Below are positions 1 to 5,575 of a DNA stretch of 5,575 nucleotides, one piece after another (the first letter of the stretch is position 1; each line of letters begins with the position of its first letter). Both the position numbers and the translations under genes were made by a program. Source of the stretch: an uncultured Chloroflexota bacterium (GTDB lineage: Bacteria; Chloroflexota; Limnocylindria; Limnocylindrales; CSP1-4); NCBI GenBank assembly GCA_903930745.1, contig CAIYZX010000547.1, positions 1 through 5,575 of the forward strand. The letters run 5' to 3'. A model generated the notes under the pieces. It was not told where the DNA came from. It ran no database searches and worked only from the letters and a program-made list of their open reading frames with translations.

Positions 1-1
1 C

Positions 2-2722
2 CAGATGGAGGGCCTGGAGGCGGACGACATGATCGCCACGATCGTGGGCCAGGCCCGGGCGGCGGACCTGGAGGTCACGATCCTCACCGGCGACCTGGAC
101 ATGCTCCAGCTGGTGGACGAGGGGACGAGGCTGATGGTCTCCCTCCGCGGCGGCGTCTCCAACACCGTCACGTACGACATCGCCAAGGTGGACGAGCGCT
201 GGGGCCTGCGGCCGGGCCAGATGCTGGACTACAAGGCGCTCAAGGGCGACAACTCCGACAACATCCCGGGGATCCCGGGCGTGGGCGAGAAGACGGCGTC
301 CAAGCTGATCGCCACCTGGGAGACGCTGGACAACGCGTACGCGCACCTCGACGAGGTGACGCCGGAGAAGCTGCGCCCCCTGCTCGCCGAGCACCGCGAG
401 ACCGTGATGGAGAGCCGCGAGCTCATGCGGCTCGTCCGCGACGCGCCGGTGACCTTCGACCCGGAGAGCGGGCGCATCGGCCACTACGACCGCGAGGCCG
501 TGGTCCGCATCTTCCGCGAGCTGGAGTTCCGGACGCTGATCGACCGGCTGCCGCCGCTGGCCGGTGAACGGCCGGAGGACGCCGTTGCCGCGATGCGCGC
601 GCTCAAGGACGGGGTGCCCGCCGCCGGTCGTCCGGGTGCCGCCGCTGCCGGGACCCAGGCCGCCGATGGCGCTGCCGCCCAGAAGCCGGGCCAGCGCGCC
701 TACACGGGACCGCGCGCCGGGGGCGGGCAGCTGCAGCTGAGCCTGGACTTCGACGTGGTCTCGGACCTGGCGCCCGAGCAGGCCGCCGCGCACGCCGCCA
801 ACGCCGCCAATGCCGCCAGCGCCGCGAGTTCGGAGGGTGGGACCGCCGCCGATGGCGAGGTGGGCGCCGAGGCCCGAGCCCAGGCCCGTGCCGTGGCCGA
901 GGGTGATCTGCCCGCCGCGCTCGCCGCCCTCCTGGAGGACCCCGCCAGCGTCCCCGTGGTGGGTCTCGCGGGCGTCTCGGACCTGGAGCCCTGGCTCCGT
1001 GCGCAGGACGTGGTGGGCGTCGCGCTGGTCGCAGACTCGCCGCGCCCGCTCGCGGGCATCCCGCTGGCCCTCGCCGTGGCCGGCCCGGATGGTCGTGTCG
1101 TCGCCGCCGAGGGTCCGGAGGCCGCCACCGCGCTCCGCCACCTCCTCGAGCGCATCGGGAGCCGCCTCGTGGGCCACGAGGTCAAGGCGCTCCTCACCGC
1201 CCGCTTCGCGGACGACCTGGACGCTCCGGCCACGCCCATCGCCTTCGATACCCAGATCGCGGCCTACCTCGTCAACGCGGCCCTGCGCGCCCAGAAGATC
1301 GCGGACGTGGTCGCGGAACGCCTGGACCTCGTCCTGCCGCCGCCCGCCGCCGGCTTCGGGCCCGCCGTCACCGCCGGCCTCGAGGCGCTCGCCGCCCTCG
1401 CCGTCCGTCCCAGCCTGGAGCAGGCGCTGCGGGACGAGGGGGCGGACCGGCTCTTCGGGGAGATCGAGCTGCCCCTCGTGCCCATCCTCGCCCGGATGGA
1501 GGCCGTGGGCATCGCGCTCGACGAGGCCACCCTCGCGTCCCTCGCCACGGAGTTCGCCCAGGAGATCGAGCGCCTGGAGGAGCAGATCTACACGCTCGCC
1601 GGGCACCGGTTCACCATCGGCAGCCCCAAGCAGCTTGGCGAGGTCCTCTTCGAGGAGCAGGGGCTCCCGCACGGGAAGAAGAACAAGACCGGCTACAGCA
1701 CGGACGCCACCACGCTGGAGGAGCTGCGGGGCCACGCGATCGTCCCGCCCATCCTGGACTGGCGCACCTTCACCAAGCTCCGCTCCACCTACGTGGAGGC
1801 GCTGCCCGCGCTCCTTGGCCCGGACGGGCGCCTGCACACGCTCTTCCACCAGGCGGTTGCGGCCACCGGGCGCCTCTCGTCGTCGGACCCCAACCTGCAG
1901 AACATCCCCATCCGGACGCCGCTGGGCCGCCGGATCCGGCACGCGTTCGTGGCGGGCTCCCCGCAGACGCGCCTGGTGGCTGCCGACTACAGCCAGATCG
2001 AGCTGCGGGTCCTCGCCCACGTCTCGGGTGACGAGCACCTCGCGGACGCGTTCGCCCGCGAGGCGGACATCCACCGCGAGACCGCCGCACGCGTGCTCCA
2101 GAAGCCCGCCGAGGAGATCACAGGGGACGAGCGGTCCATGGCCAAGATGGTCAACTTCGGGCTCGCGTACGGCATGAGCGACTTCGGGCTCTCGTCCCGG
2201 GCCGGCATCCCCATCGCCGAGGCGCAGGAGTTCATCCGCTCCTATTTCACTGCGTACACGGGCATCAGCCGGTACATGGTCCACATCCGCGAGACGGCGG
2301 CGGAGGCCGGGTACGTCTCCACGCTCCTGGGCCGCAAGCGGCGGATCCCGGAGCTGGCCTCCCAGAACCGCGCGCTCAAGGCGGCGGGTGAGCGGATGGC
2401 GATCAACATGCCCATCCAGGGGACGGCCGCGGATATCGTGAAGATTGCGATGATCCGGGCCGATCGCGGCCTGCGCGAGGGCGGCTTCCGGGCGCGTCTC
2501 CTGCTCTCCGTCCACGACGAGCTCCTGGTGGAGGCGCCGGTGGACGAGGTGGATCGCGTGGTGGCGCTGCTCCGCGAGACGATGGAGGGGGCGCTGCCGC
2601 TGTCCGTGCCGCTCACCGTGGAGGCGAAGGTGGGCACGTCCTGGGAGGGGATGACGCCGGTCAGCCGGCGTGACGCGGTGCTCGCCGAGGCGGACGAGGC
2701 GCCCGCGGGCCTGGAGGCCTGA
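2..2722 (+). CDS. polA: DNA polymerase I, 5'-truncated by window edge
   Basis: Family A DNA polymerase that fills gaps in excision repair and removes Okazaki primers. The frame is already open at base 2 (a Gln codon), so the ATG at 5 is an internal Met; residues are counted from it. The 5'-nuclease domain (about 1-185) keeps EADD (E5, D7, D8), TGDLD (D30, D32) and the helix-hairpin-helix-like GDNSDNIPG segment (D82, D85). By alignment about 108 N-terminal residues, including the first two metal-binding Asp, lie upstream. An Ala/Pro-rich linker spans about 190-310. The exonuclease-like domain (about 310-490) has no catalytic residues left: E. coli D355, E357, D424, Y497 and D501 align with A340, V342, L396, L475 and G479. 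The polymerase domain is intact: motif A DYSQIELR (D661, E666), motif B R710/K714/F718/Y722, motif C VHDE (D838), all at one constant offset from E. coli. About 20 residues extend past the usual C-terminus. The product is near certain; loss of proofreading is inferred from a by-eye alignment. Confidence 0.97.
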   Translation, partial: QMEGLEADDMIATIVGQARAADLEVTILTGDLDMLQLVDEGTRLMVSLRGGVSNTVTYDIAKVDERWGLRPGQMLDYKALKGDNSDNIPGIPGVGEKTASKLIATWETLDNAYAHLDEVTPEKLRPLLAEHRETVMESRELMRLVRDAPVTFDPESGRIGHYDREAVVRIFRELEFRTLIDRLPPLAGERPEDAVAAMRALKDGVPAAGRPGAAAAGTQAADGAAAQKPGQRAYTGPRAGGGQLQLSLDFDVVSDLAPEQAAAHAANAANAASAASSEGGTAADGEVGAEARAQARAVAEGDLPAALAALLEDPASVPVVGLAGVSDLEPWLRAQDVVGVALVADSPRPLAGIPLALAVAGPDGRVVAAEGPEAATALRHLLERIGSRLVGHEVKALLTARFADDLDAPATPIAFDTQIAAYLVNAALRAQKIADVVAERLDLVLPPPAAGFGPAVTAGLEALAALAVRPSLEQALRDEGADRLFGEIELPLVPILARMEAVGIALDEATLASLATEFAQEIERLEEQIYTLAGHRFTIGSPKQLGEVLFEEQGLPHGKKNKTGYSTDATTLEELRGHAIVPPILDWRTFTKLRSTYVEALPALLGPDGRLHTLFHQAVAATGRLSSSDPNLQNIPIRTPLGRRIRHAFVAGSPQTRLVAADYSQIELRVLAHVSGDEHLADAFAREADIHRETAARVLQKPAEEITGDERSMAKMVNFGLAYGMSDFGLSSRAGIPIAEAQEFIRSYFTAYTGISRYMVHIRETAAEAGYVSTLLGRKRRIPELASQNRALKAAGERMAINMPIQGTAADIVKIAMIRADRGLREGGFRARLLLSVHDELLVEAPVDEVDRVVALLRETMEGALPLSVPLTVEAKVGTSWEGMTPVSRRDAVLAEADEAPAGLEA
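734..751 (+). other. Candidate beta-clamp-binding peptide in the PolA linker
   Basis: Residues 244-249 of the visible PolA read QLSLDF, preceded by Gly-Gly-Gly-Gln-Leu. Bacterial sliding-clamp-binding peptides follow QL[S/D]LF, or a six-residue form with Q, L, L and a final L or F, such as QLVLGL in E. coli Pol IV. The peptide is the only stretch of bulky hydrophobic residues in an otherwise Ala/Gly/Pro-rich and presumably disordered linker, which is where such motifs usually sit. A clamp-binding role is inferred from motif resemblance alone. It could instead be the first beta strand of the degenerate exonuclease domain. Confidence 0.4.
785..829 (+). repeat. Nine-nucleotide tandem repeat encoding Ala-Ala-(His/Asn/Ser)
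   Basis: Five in-frame copies of a 9-nt unit of the form GCC-GCC-AAC code for AAH, AAN, AAN, AAS and AAS inside the PolA linker. The copies differ mainly in the third codon. The repeat is a simple coding microsatellite, and slippage could change linker length by three residues at a time without breaking the frame. A separate 13-nt direct repeat (GCCGCCGATGGCG at 659-671 and 845-857, both encoding AADG) brackets the segment. This suggests the linker grew by small duplications. Confidence 0.75.
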
Positions 2723-2767
2723 GGCAGCCGAAGCCGGGATGCTGCTTGGCGCCGGCGTCTGGCGGAG

Positions 2768-2788
2768 CGGCCGGGAGCTACTCGGCCG
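2768..2788. terminator. GC-rich hairpin between convergent polA and MFS genes
   Basis: The arms CGGCCGGG (2768-2775) and CTCGGCCG (2781-2788) pair over eight positions, one of them G-U in the plus-strand transcript, around the five-base loop AGCTA. The loop holds the stop codon of the minus-strand transporter gene, and the hairpin starts 45 nt after the polA stop. No T-tract follows on either strand, so this is not a canonical intrinsic terminator. In GC-rich genomes such hairpins may still end transcription from both sides, but CGGCCG is self-complementary and common in this composition, so chance is a real alternative. Confidence 0.3.
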
Positions 2789-4037
2789 GGGCGGCCGGCA
2801 CAGGCTGGCGGAGGGCCTGGAGCGCGAGCCTGGCGCCGGTGAGCGGGGCGGCCAGCACGGCCACCGCGAGCGAGGCCGCCACCGGGAAGAGGAGCGCCAG
2901 CGCAAGGCCGGTCTGGTCTGCCGCCCAGCCGATGACCGCGGGCGCGACCACGAGGCCGAAGCGGACCAGCCAGGAGACGAGCGCCACGCCGTAGCCGGCG
3001 GGGATCCCGGGCACGGTGCCGGCGGTCACGCTCATCACCGGGAACATCGGCGACGAGCCGAGGCCGATGAGTGCAAAGCCCACGAACGCCACGAGCGGCG
3101 AGGCAAGCGGCCCGGAGGCCATGATCAGGCCCACACCGCCGGCGCCGATCAGCGCTCCCAGGCGGACCACCGTGGTCTTGCCGAGACGGTCGATCCAGCG
3201 GTCGTTGGTCATGCGGGCGACGGTCATCGCGGCCATGTAGACCACGAAGCCCAGGGCGGCGATGCCGGCCGGCTGGCCCAGGATGTCGGCGAGGAAGATG
3301 GCACCCCAGGCCGCGGCGGCGTTCTGGAGGATGGTGCACAGGATGCCCAGCATCGCGATGGGGACGAGGATCCGGAGCATCCACGGCAGGCTTCGGAGGG
3401 AGACCGGCTCGTGGCCGGCCACGTCATCCTCGGGGTGGGCATCCGCGATCTCGCGTGCCAGCACGCGCGGTGCGGCGGCGATCACGAGGCTCGCCGTCAC
3501 GAGCGAGGCGAGCACGAGGTGGACGGACACCGGCACGTTCGCCCCGGCCGCCACCGCTCCGGCGGCGCCCGCCAGCATGCAGCCCGCGGACCACATCCCG
3601 TGGAAGCCCTGGAAGACCGAGCGGCGGAACTGGCGCTCGACGCCGATGCCGTGCGAGTTCATCGAGGCGTCCAGGGTCGCGTCGAACATTCCCAGCAGGA
3701 AGTACGTGGCGGCGAGCGCGAGCCACGAGCCGGACAGGCCAAGGATCGCGAGGACGACCGTGTCCAGGAGGCCCGCGGCGATGGCGAGCCGGCCGCTGCC
3801 GAACCGCGCGATCAGGAGGCCCACGAAGCCGCCGGCAACGAGGCCGCCGATGGGCATGGCCGCGACGGCGGCGCCCAGCTCCGCGTTGGACAGGCCCAGG
3901 CCGTCCTTGATGGCGGGCAGGCGCGGCAGGATGGAGGAGGCGGTGAACCCGTTCGCGAGGAACAGGAGGTTCACAGCGAGCCGCGCTGCGCGGGCGCGAT
4001 CGGACGGCGCGGGGAGGGAGACGGCAGGGGATGTCAT
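2778..4037 (-). CDS. MFS transporter, YbjJ-like, 12 predicted helices
   Basis: A 419-residue inner-membrane permease of the major facilitator superfamily. Hydrophobic segments lie at about 20-38, 53-75, 84-101, 103-121, 150-166, 170-189, 220-245, 255-275, 290-308, 312-332, 345-372 and 376-398. A charged cytoplasmic loop (190-218) separates the two six-helix halves, as usual for MFS. The first helix with NGFTAS...LPRLPAIKDGLGLS and the segment MNSHGIGVER followed by FHGMWSAG (126-152) recall the YbjJ/FucP-like group. The substrate cannot be told from the sequence; efflux or sugar-like solutes are both possible. The start is uncertain: ATG at 4037 leaves a 20-residue cytoplasmic lead, while an in-frame ATG at 4070 would add 11 residues. 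Neither has a Shine-Dalgarno sequence or a TANNNT box at the leaderless distance. The frame stays open far upstream, but only as an antisense shadow of mutM. The gene is convergent with polA, divergent from mutM, and separates the two repair genes. Confidence 0.9.
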   Translation of the reverse strand: MTSPAVSLPAPSDRARAARLAVNLLFLANGFTASSILPRLPAIKDGLGLSNAELGAAVAAMPIGGLVAGGFVGLLIARFGSGRLAIAAGLLDTVVLAILGLSGSWLALAATYFLLGMFDATLDASMNSHGIGVERQFRRSVFQGFHGMWSAGCMLAGAAGAVAAGANVPVSVHLVLASLVTASLVIAAAPRVLAREIADAHPEDDVAGHEPVSLRSLPWMLRILVPIAMLGILCTILQNAAAAWGAIFLADILGQPAGIAALGFVVYMAAMTVARMTNDRWIDRLGKTTVVRLGALIGAGGVGLIMASGPLASPLVAFVGFALIGLGSSPMFPVMSVTAGTVPGIPAGYGVALVSWLVRFGLVVAPAVIGWAADQTGLALALLFPVAASLAVAVLAAPLTGARLALQALRQPVPAAPAE

Positions 4038-4154
4038 GGGTGTGCCGTCATGGTGCCGCAGGTCCGCCATCGATGCGGCGCCGTTGCACGGGGCGCCCGC
4101 GCGGGGCCGGCGTTCCCACGATGGCGCCCGGCGGCCCGCCCGCGCGAGTTGCCC

Positions 4155-4160
4155 TAGATT
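4155..4160 (+). promoter_or_regulatory. Candidate -10 box of a leaderless mutM promoter
   Basis: TAGATT ends six bases before the mutM ATG, so the expected transcription start is the A of the start codon. T, A and final T, the best-conserved -10 positions, are all present at -12, -11 and -7. No Shine-Dalgarno sequence precedes the ATG; the bases between are CCTCCG, the opposite of a ribosome-binding site. No recognisable -35 element lies about 17 nt upstream, where the sequence is nearly pure G/C. The rest of the 129-base divergent gap (4038-4166) shows no clear operator or minus-strand promoter. Confidence 0.5.
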
Positions 4161-4166
4161 CCTCCG

Positions 4167-5246
4167 ATGCCCGAGCTTCCCGAGGTTGAGACCGTCGCGC
4201 GCGATCTCCGGCGCCACCTGCTCCCCGATGCAGGCGGGCCCGGGCCGGTGATCACGGGTGCGCGCGTCTCGTGGGCGAAGACCGTGCGCGGCGAGGACCC
4301 GGCGGCGTTCACTGAGGGTGTGGCGGGCCGGCGCGTGGAGGCCGTGGGGCGGCGTGGCAAGAACATCGTGGTGGACCTCGATGGGGGCGCCTTCCTCACG
4401 ATCCACCTCAAGATGACCGGCCAGGTCTTCGTGGTCCCGGCCACCACGCCCGTGGACCCGTACGAGCGGCTGGCCCTCTCGCTGGACGACGGGCGCGAGG
4501 TCCGTTTCCGCGACGTGCGCAAGTTCGGGCGCATCGGGCTCTACGCGGCGGACGACAACCCCTTTGACGACCTGGGACCGGAGCCACTGGATCCCCGGTT
4601 CACGCTCCGTGCCTGGCGGGACCGCCTTCGCGGCAGGCGCGGCCGCCTCAAGCCGCTGCTCGTGGACCAGTCCTTCGTGGTGGGCGTGGGGAACATCTAC
4701 GCGGACGAGGCGCTGTGGCGCTCGCAGCTCCACCCGCTCCGCTCCGCGGACACCCTGCGGCCGAAGGACGAGCGCGAGCTCTACCGGCACGTCCTGGAGA
4801 TCCTCGCGGAGGCGGTGGAGCGGCGCGGCTCCAGCATCGACGACTACACGGCCCCCGATGGCGACGGCGAGATGCAGGAGCGCCTGGACGTGTACCAGCG
4901 GACCGGCGAGCCGTGCGTGCGCTGCGGGCATCCCATCCGGCGGATCGTCATCGGCATCCGGGCCACGCACTTCTGCTCCTGGTGCCAGCGCCTCCCGGCC
5001 GCGGACCGCGCGGCGAGCGCGAGGCTCCTCGCGACGATGACGCCGCGTCCGGGCGGTGGGGCAGGCGCCGGAGCACGCAAGGGACGCCGATGGGTGGACC
5101 TGGACGGCGCCGGGTCCCTGGGGCGGTCGCCTGACGAGGACGGGCGCGCGAGGGAGCGCGAGGAGCGCGCGTCGAGGACCGCGCGGACCAAGGCCGCCGC
5201 CGCCGCACGGCGCGCTGCGGCCCGAGCCGGTACGGTGATGCCATGA
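4167..5246 (+). CDS. mutM: Formamidopyrimidine-DNA glycosylase (Fpg/MutM) with basic C-terminal tail
   Basis: Bifunctional DNA glycosylase and AP lyase that excises 8-oxoguanine and formamidopyrimidines and cuts the strand by beta,delta-elimination. The start is fixed by MPELPEVE: after Met removal, Pro2 is the nucleophile and Glu3 the general acid. Lys65 (RRGKNIV) matches the phosphate-contacting Lys of the beta-hairpin. M83 (HLKMTG), R118 and F120 (VRKFGR) match the void-filling triad. The helix-two-turn-helix GVGNIYADEAL carries N176. The zinc finger uses C250, C253, C270 and C273, with R265 in RATHFC. The typical enzyme of about 270 residues ends just after the finger; here 359 residues are encoded. 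The extra tail (about 275-359) has roughly 19 Arg/Lys against 9 Asp/Glu, is Ala/Gly-rich and looks disordered. The stop overlaps the next start as ATGA, so the tail runs right up to the neighbour. Function is near certain; the tail's role is unknown. Confidence 0.97.
   Translation: MPELPEVETVARDLRRHLLPDAGGPGPVITGARVSWAKTVRGEDPAAFTEGVAGRRVEAVGRRGKNIVVDLDGGAFLTIHLKMTGQVFVVPATTPVDPYERLALSLDDGREVRFRDVRKFGRIGLYAADDNPFDDLGPEPLDPRFTLRAWRDRLRGRRGRLKPLLVDQSFVVGVGNIYADEALWRSQLHPLRSADTLRPKDERELYRHVLEILAEAVERRGSSIDDYTAPDGDGEMQERLDVYQRTGEPCVRCGHPIRRIVIGIRATHFCSWCQRLPAADRAASARLLATMTPRPGGGAGAGARKGRRWVDLDGAGSLGRSPDEDGRAREREERASRTARTKAAAAARRAAARAGTVMP
5231..5236 (+). promoter_or_regulatory. Candidate -10 box of a leaderless ABC-F promoter
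   Basis: TACGGT lies inside the last codons of mutM and ends exactly six bases before the ATG at 5243, the same spacing as the box in front of mutM. The T, A and final T of the -10 consensus fall at -12, -11 and -7. There is no Shine-Dalgarno sequence upstream of this ATG. The gene could therefore be transcribed from its own leaderless promoter as well as by read-through from mutM. The match is weaker than at mutM because the three middle bases are C, G and G. Confidence 0.4.
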
Positions 5247-5575
5247 GTCTCGTCCGCCTGGACCAGGTGACCCGCGAGGTGGGCACCTTCAAGATCCTCG
5301 ATGCGCTGGACTGTGCCATCGCGCCCGGCGAGCGGATCGGGCTCGTGGGCCCCAATGGCGCCGGCAAGACCACGCTCCTGCGGATCGTCAGCGGCCGCGA
5401 CGAGGCGGACCGCGGCACGGTGACCCGTCGCCGTGGCCTCAGCCTGGGCCTGCTCAGCCAGGAGGCCCACTTCGACGAGCAGTTCATGGCCTCGCCGGAC
5501 CTCCGGACGGCCATCCGCCACGGCGCCGCGCACCTCGAGCACATGGCCGAGGAGCTGGAGCACCTGGAGCACGCG
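5243..5575 (+). CDS. ABC-F family ATPase, 3'-truncated by window edge
   Basis: The first 111 codons of a cytoplasmic ATP-binding cassette protein. It opens MSLVRLDQVTREVG, followed by a short strand-rich region and Walker A GPNGAGKT (36-43). Q73 in LLSQEA sits at the Q-loop position. A charged helical stretch (about 98-110, with repeated Leu-Glu-His) then begins, as in ABC-F proteins, where helices break up the first cassette. There is no membrane segment. ABC-F proteins carry two cassettes on one chain and usually act on the ribosome (translation factors such as EttA, or antibiotic resistance), though Uup-type members act elsewhere. The signature motif, Walker B, inter-domain linker and second cassette are outside the window, so the subtype cannot be named. 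The start overlaps the mutM stop by four bases, which suggests translational coupling. An out-of-frame ATG at 5238 belongs to the mutM frame. Assignment to ABC-F rather than another soluble cassette is likely but not proven. Confidence 0.85.
   Translation, partial: MSLVRLDQVTREVGTFKILDALDCAIAPGERIGLVGPNGAGKTTLLRIVSGRDEADRGTVTRRRGLSLGLLSQEAHFDEQFMASPDLRTAIRHGAAHLEHMAEELEHLEHA

Noticed and set aside
810..2177. Plus-strand Arg/Ser/Pro-rich open frame of 455 codons inside polA.
   Set aside because: It is a frame-shifted shadow of polA with low-complexity composition and no domain.
2242..3384. Minus-strand open frame running from the MFS region into polA.
   Set aside because: It is an out-of-frame reading of the MFS gene joined to the antisense of polA; both true genes are in other frames.
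4084..4089. TTGCAC as a -35 element for mutM.
   Set aside because: It lies about 65 bases before the -10 candidate, far beyond the usual 16-18 base spacing.
2670..4157. Long plus-strand open frame opposite the MFS gene, rich in His, Gly, Glu and Arg.
   Set aside because: Its composition is that of a reverse-frame shadow, it has no recognisable motif, and the minus strand encodes a well-formed 12-helix protein.
4159..4165. Perfect Shine-Dalgarno-like GGAGGAA on the minus strand just before mutM.
   Set aside because: No start codon follows at a usable distance on that strand, and the nearest in-frame MFS ATG is about 90 bases away.
4038..4970. Extension of the MFS reading frame upstream on the minus strand, giving a 730-residue protein.
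   Set aside because: The extra 300 or so residues are antisense to mutM, whose motifs are complete. They show no domain and are explained by scarce stop codons in GC-rich DNA.
5141..5215. GCGCG-rich repeats near the end of mutM, considered as a regulatory or CRISPR-like array.
   Set aside because: They are short irregular Arg/Ala/Glu codon runs with no fixed unit or spacer and are explained by coding composition.
4844..5572. Minus-strand open frame opposite the end of mutM and the ABC-F gene.
   Set aside because: The plus strand carries the MutM zinc finger and the ABC Walker A motif; the minus-strand product shows nothing recognisable.

Overview
This is a GC-rich window (roughly 70% or more by eye, with G/C dominating third codon positions) from a bacterial chromosome. 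It holds four protein-coding genes, two of them cut by the window edges. From left to right: polA (+, 5' end missing), an MFS transporter (-), mutM/fpg (+), and the first 111 codons of an ABC-F ATPase (+, 3' end missing). I see no RNA gene, CRISPR array, insertion sequence or phage gene. Base composition, an Ala/Pro-rich PolA linker and the wording of the degenerate PolA exonuclease region suggest a high-GC Chloroflexota (Limnocylindria-like) or possibly an actinobacterial relative. That taxonomic guess comes from memory of such sequences and is uncertain.

Region 1 (2-2722) is DNA polymerase I without about its first 108 residues. The 5'-nuclease carboxylates from EADD onward and polymerase motifs A, B and C are all intact. 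The 3'-5' proofreading residues all appear to be lost. A long Ala-rich linker joins the nuclease to the Klenow-like part and contains a candidate sliding-clamp-binding peptide. Region 2 (2723-2777) is a short gap between convergent genes; a GC-rich hairpin without a T-tract covers the MFS stop codon. Region 3 (2778-4037, minus strand) is a complete 12-helix MFS permease of the YbjJ-like type. Region 4 (4038-4166) is the divergent gap between the MFS gene and mutM. Region 5 (4167-5246) is Fpg/MutM with every catalytic and zinc-binding residue plus an unusual basic tail of about 85 residues. Its stop codon overlaps the ABC-F start as ATGA (5243-5246).

PolA and MutM are both base-excision-repair enzymes: MutM removes oxidised purines and nicks the site, and Pol I fills the gap. 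polA and mutM are often adjacent in bacteria (for example Bacillus subtilis), so the inverted transporter between them looks like an interruption of an older pair. mutM and the ABC-F gene each have a TANNNT hexamer exactly 6 nt before their ATG and no Shine-Dalgarno sequence. This is the arrangement expected of leaderless transcripts.

I found no convincing previously undescribed system here. The best leads are the paired leaderless signals, the MutM tail, and the clamp-like motif in a Pol I that appears to lack proofreading.
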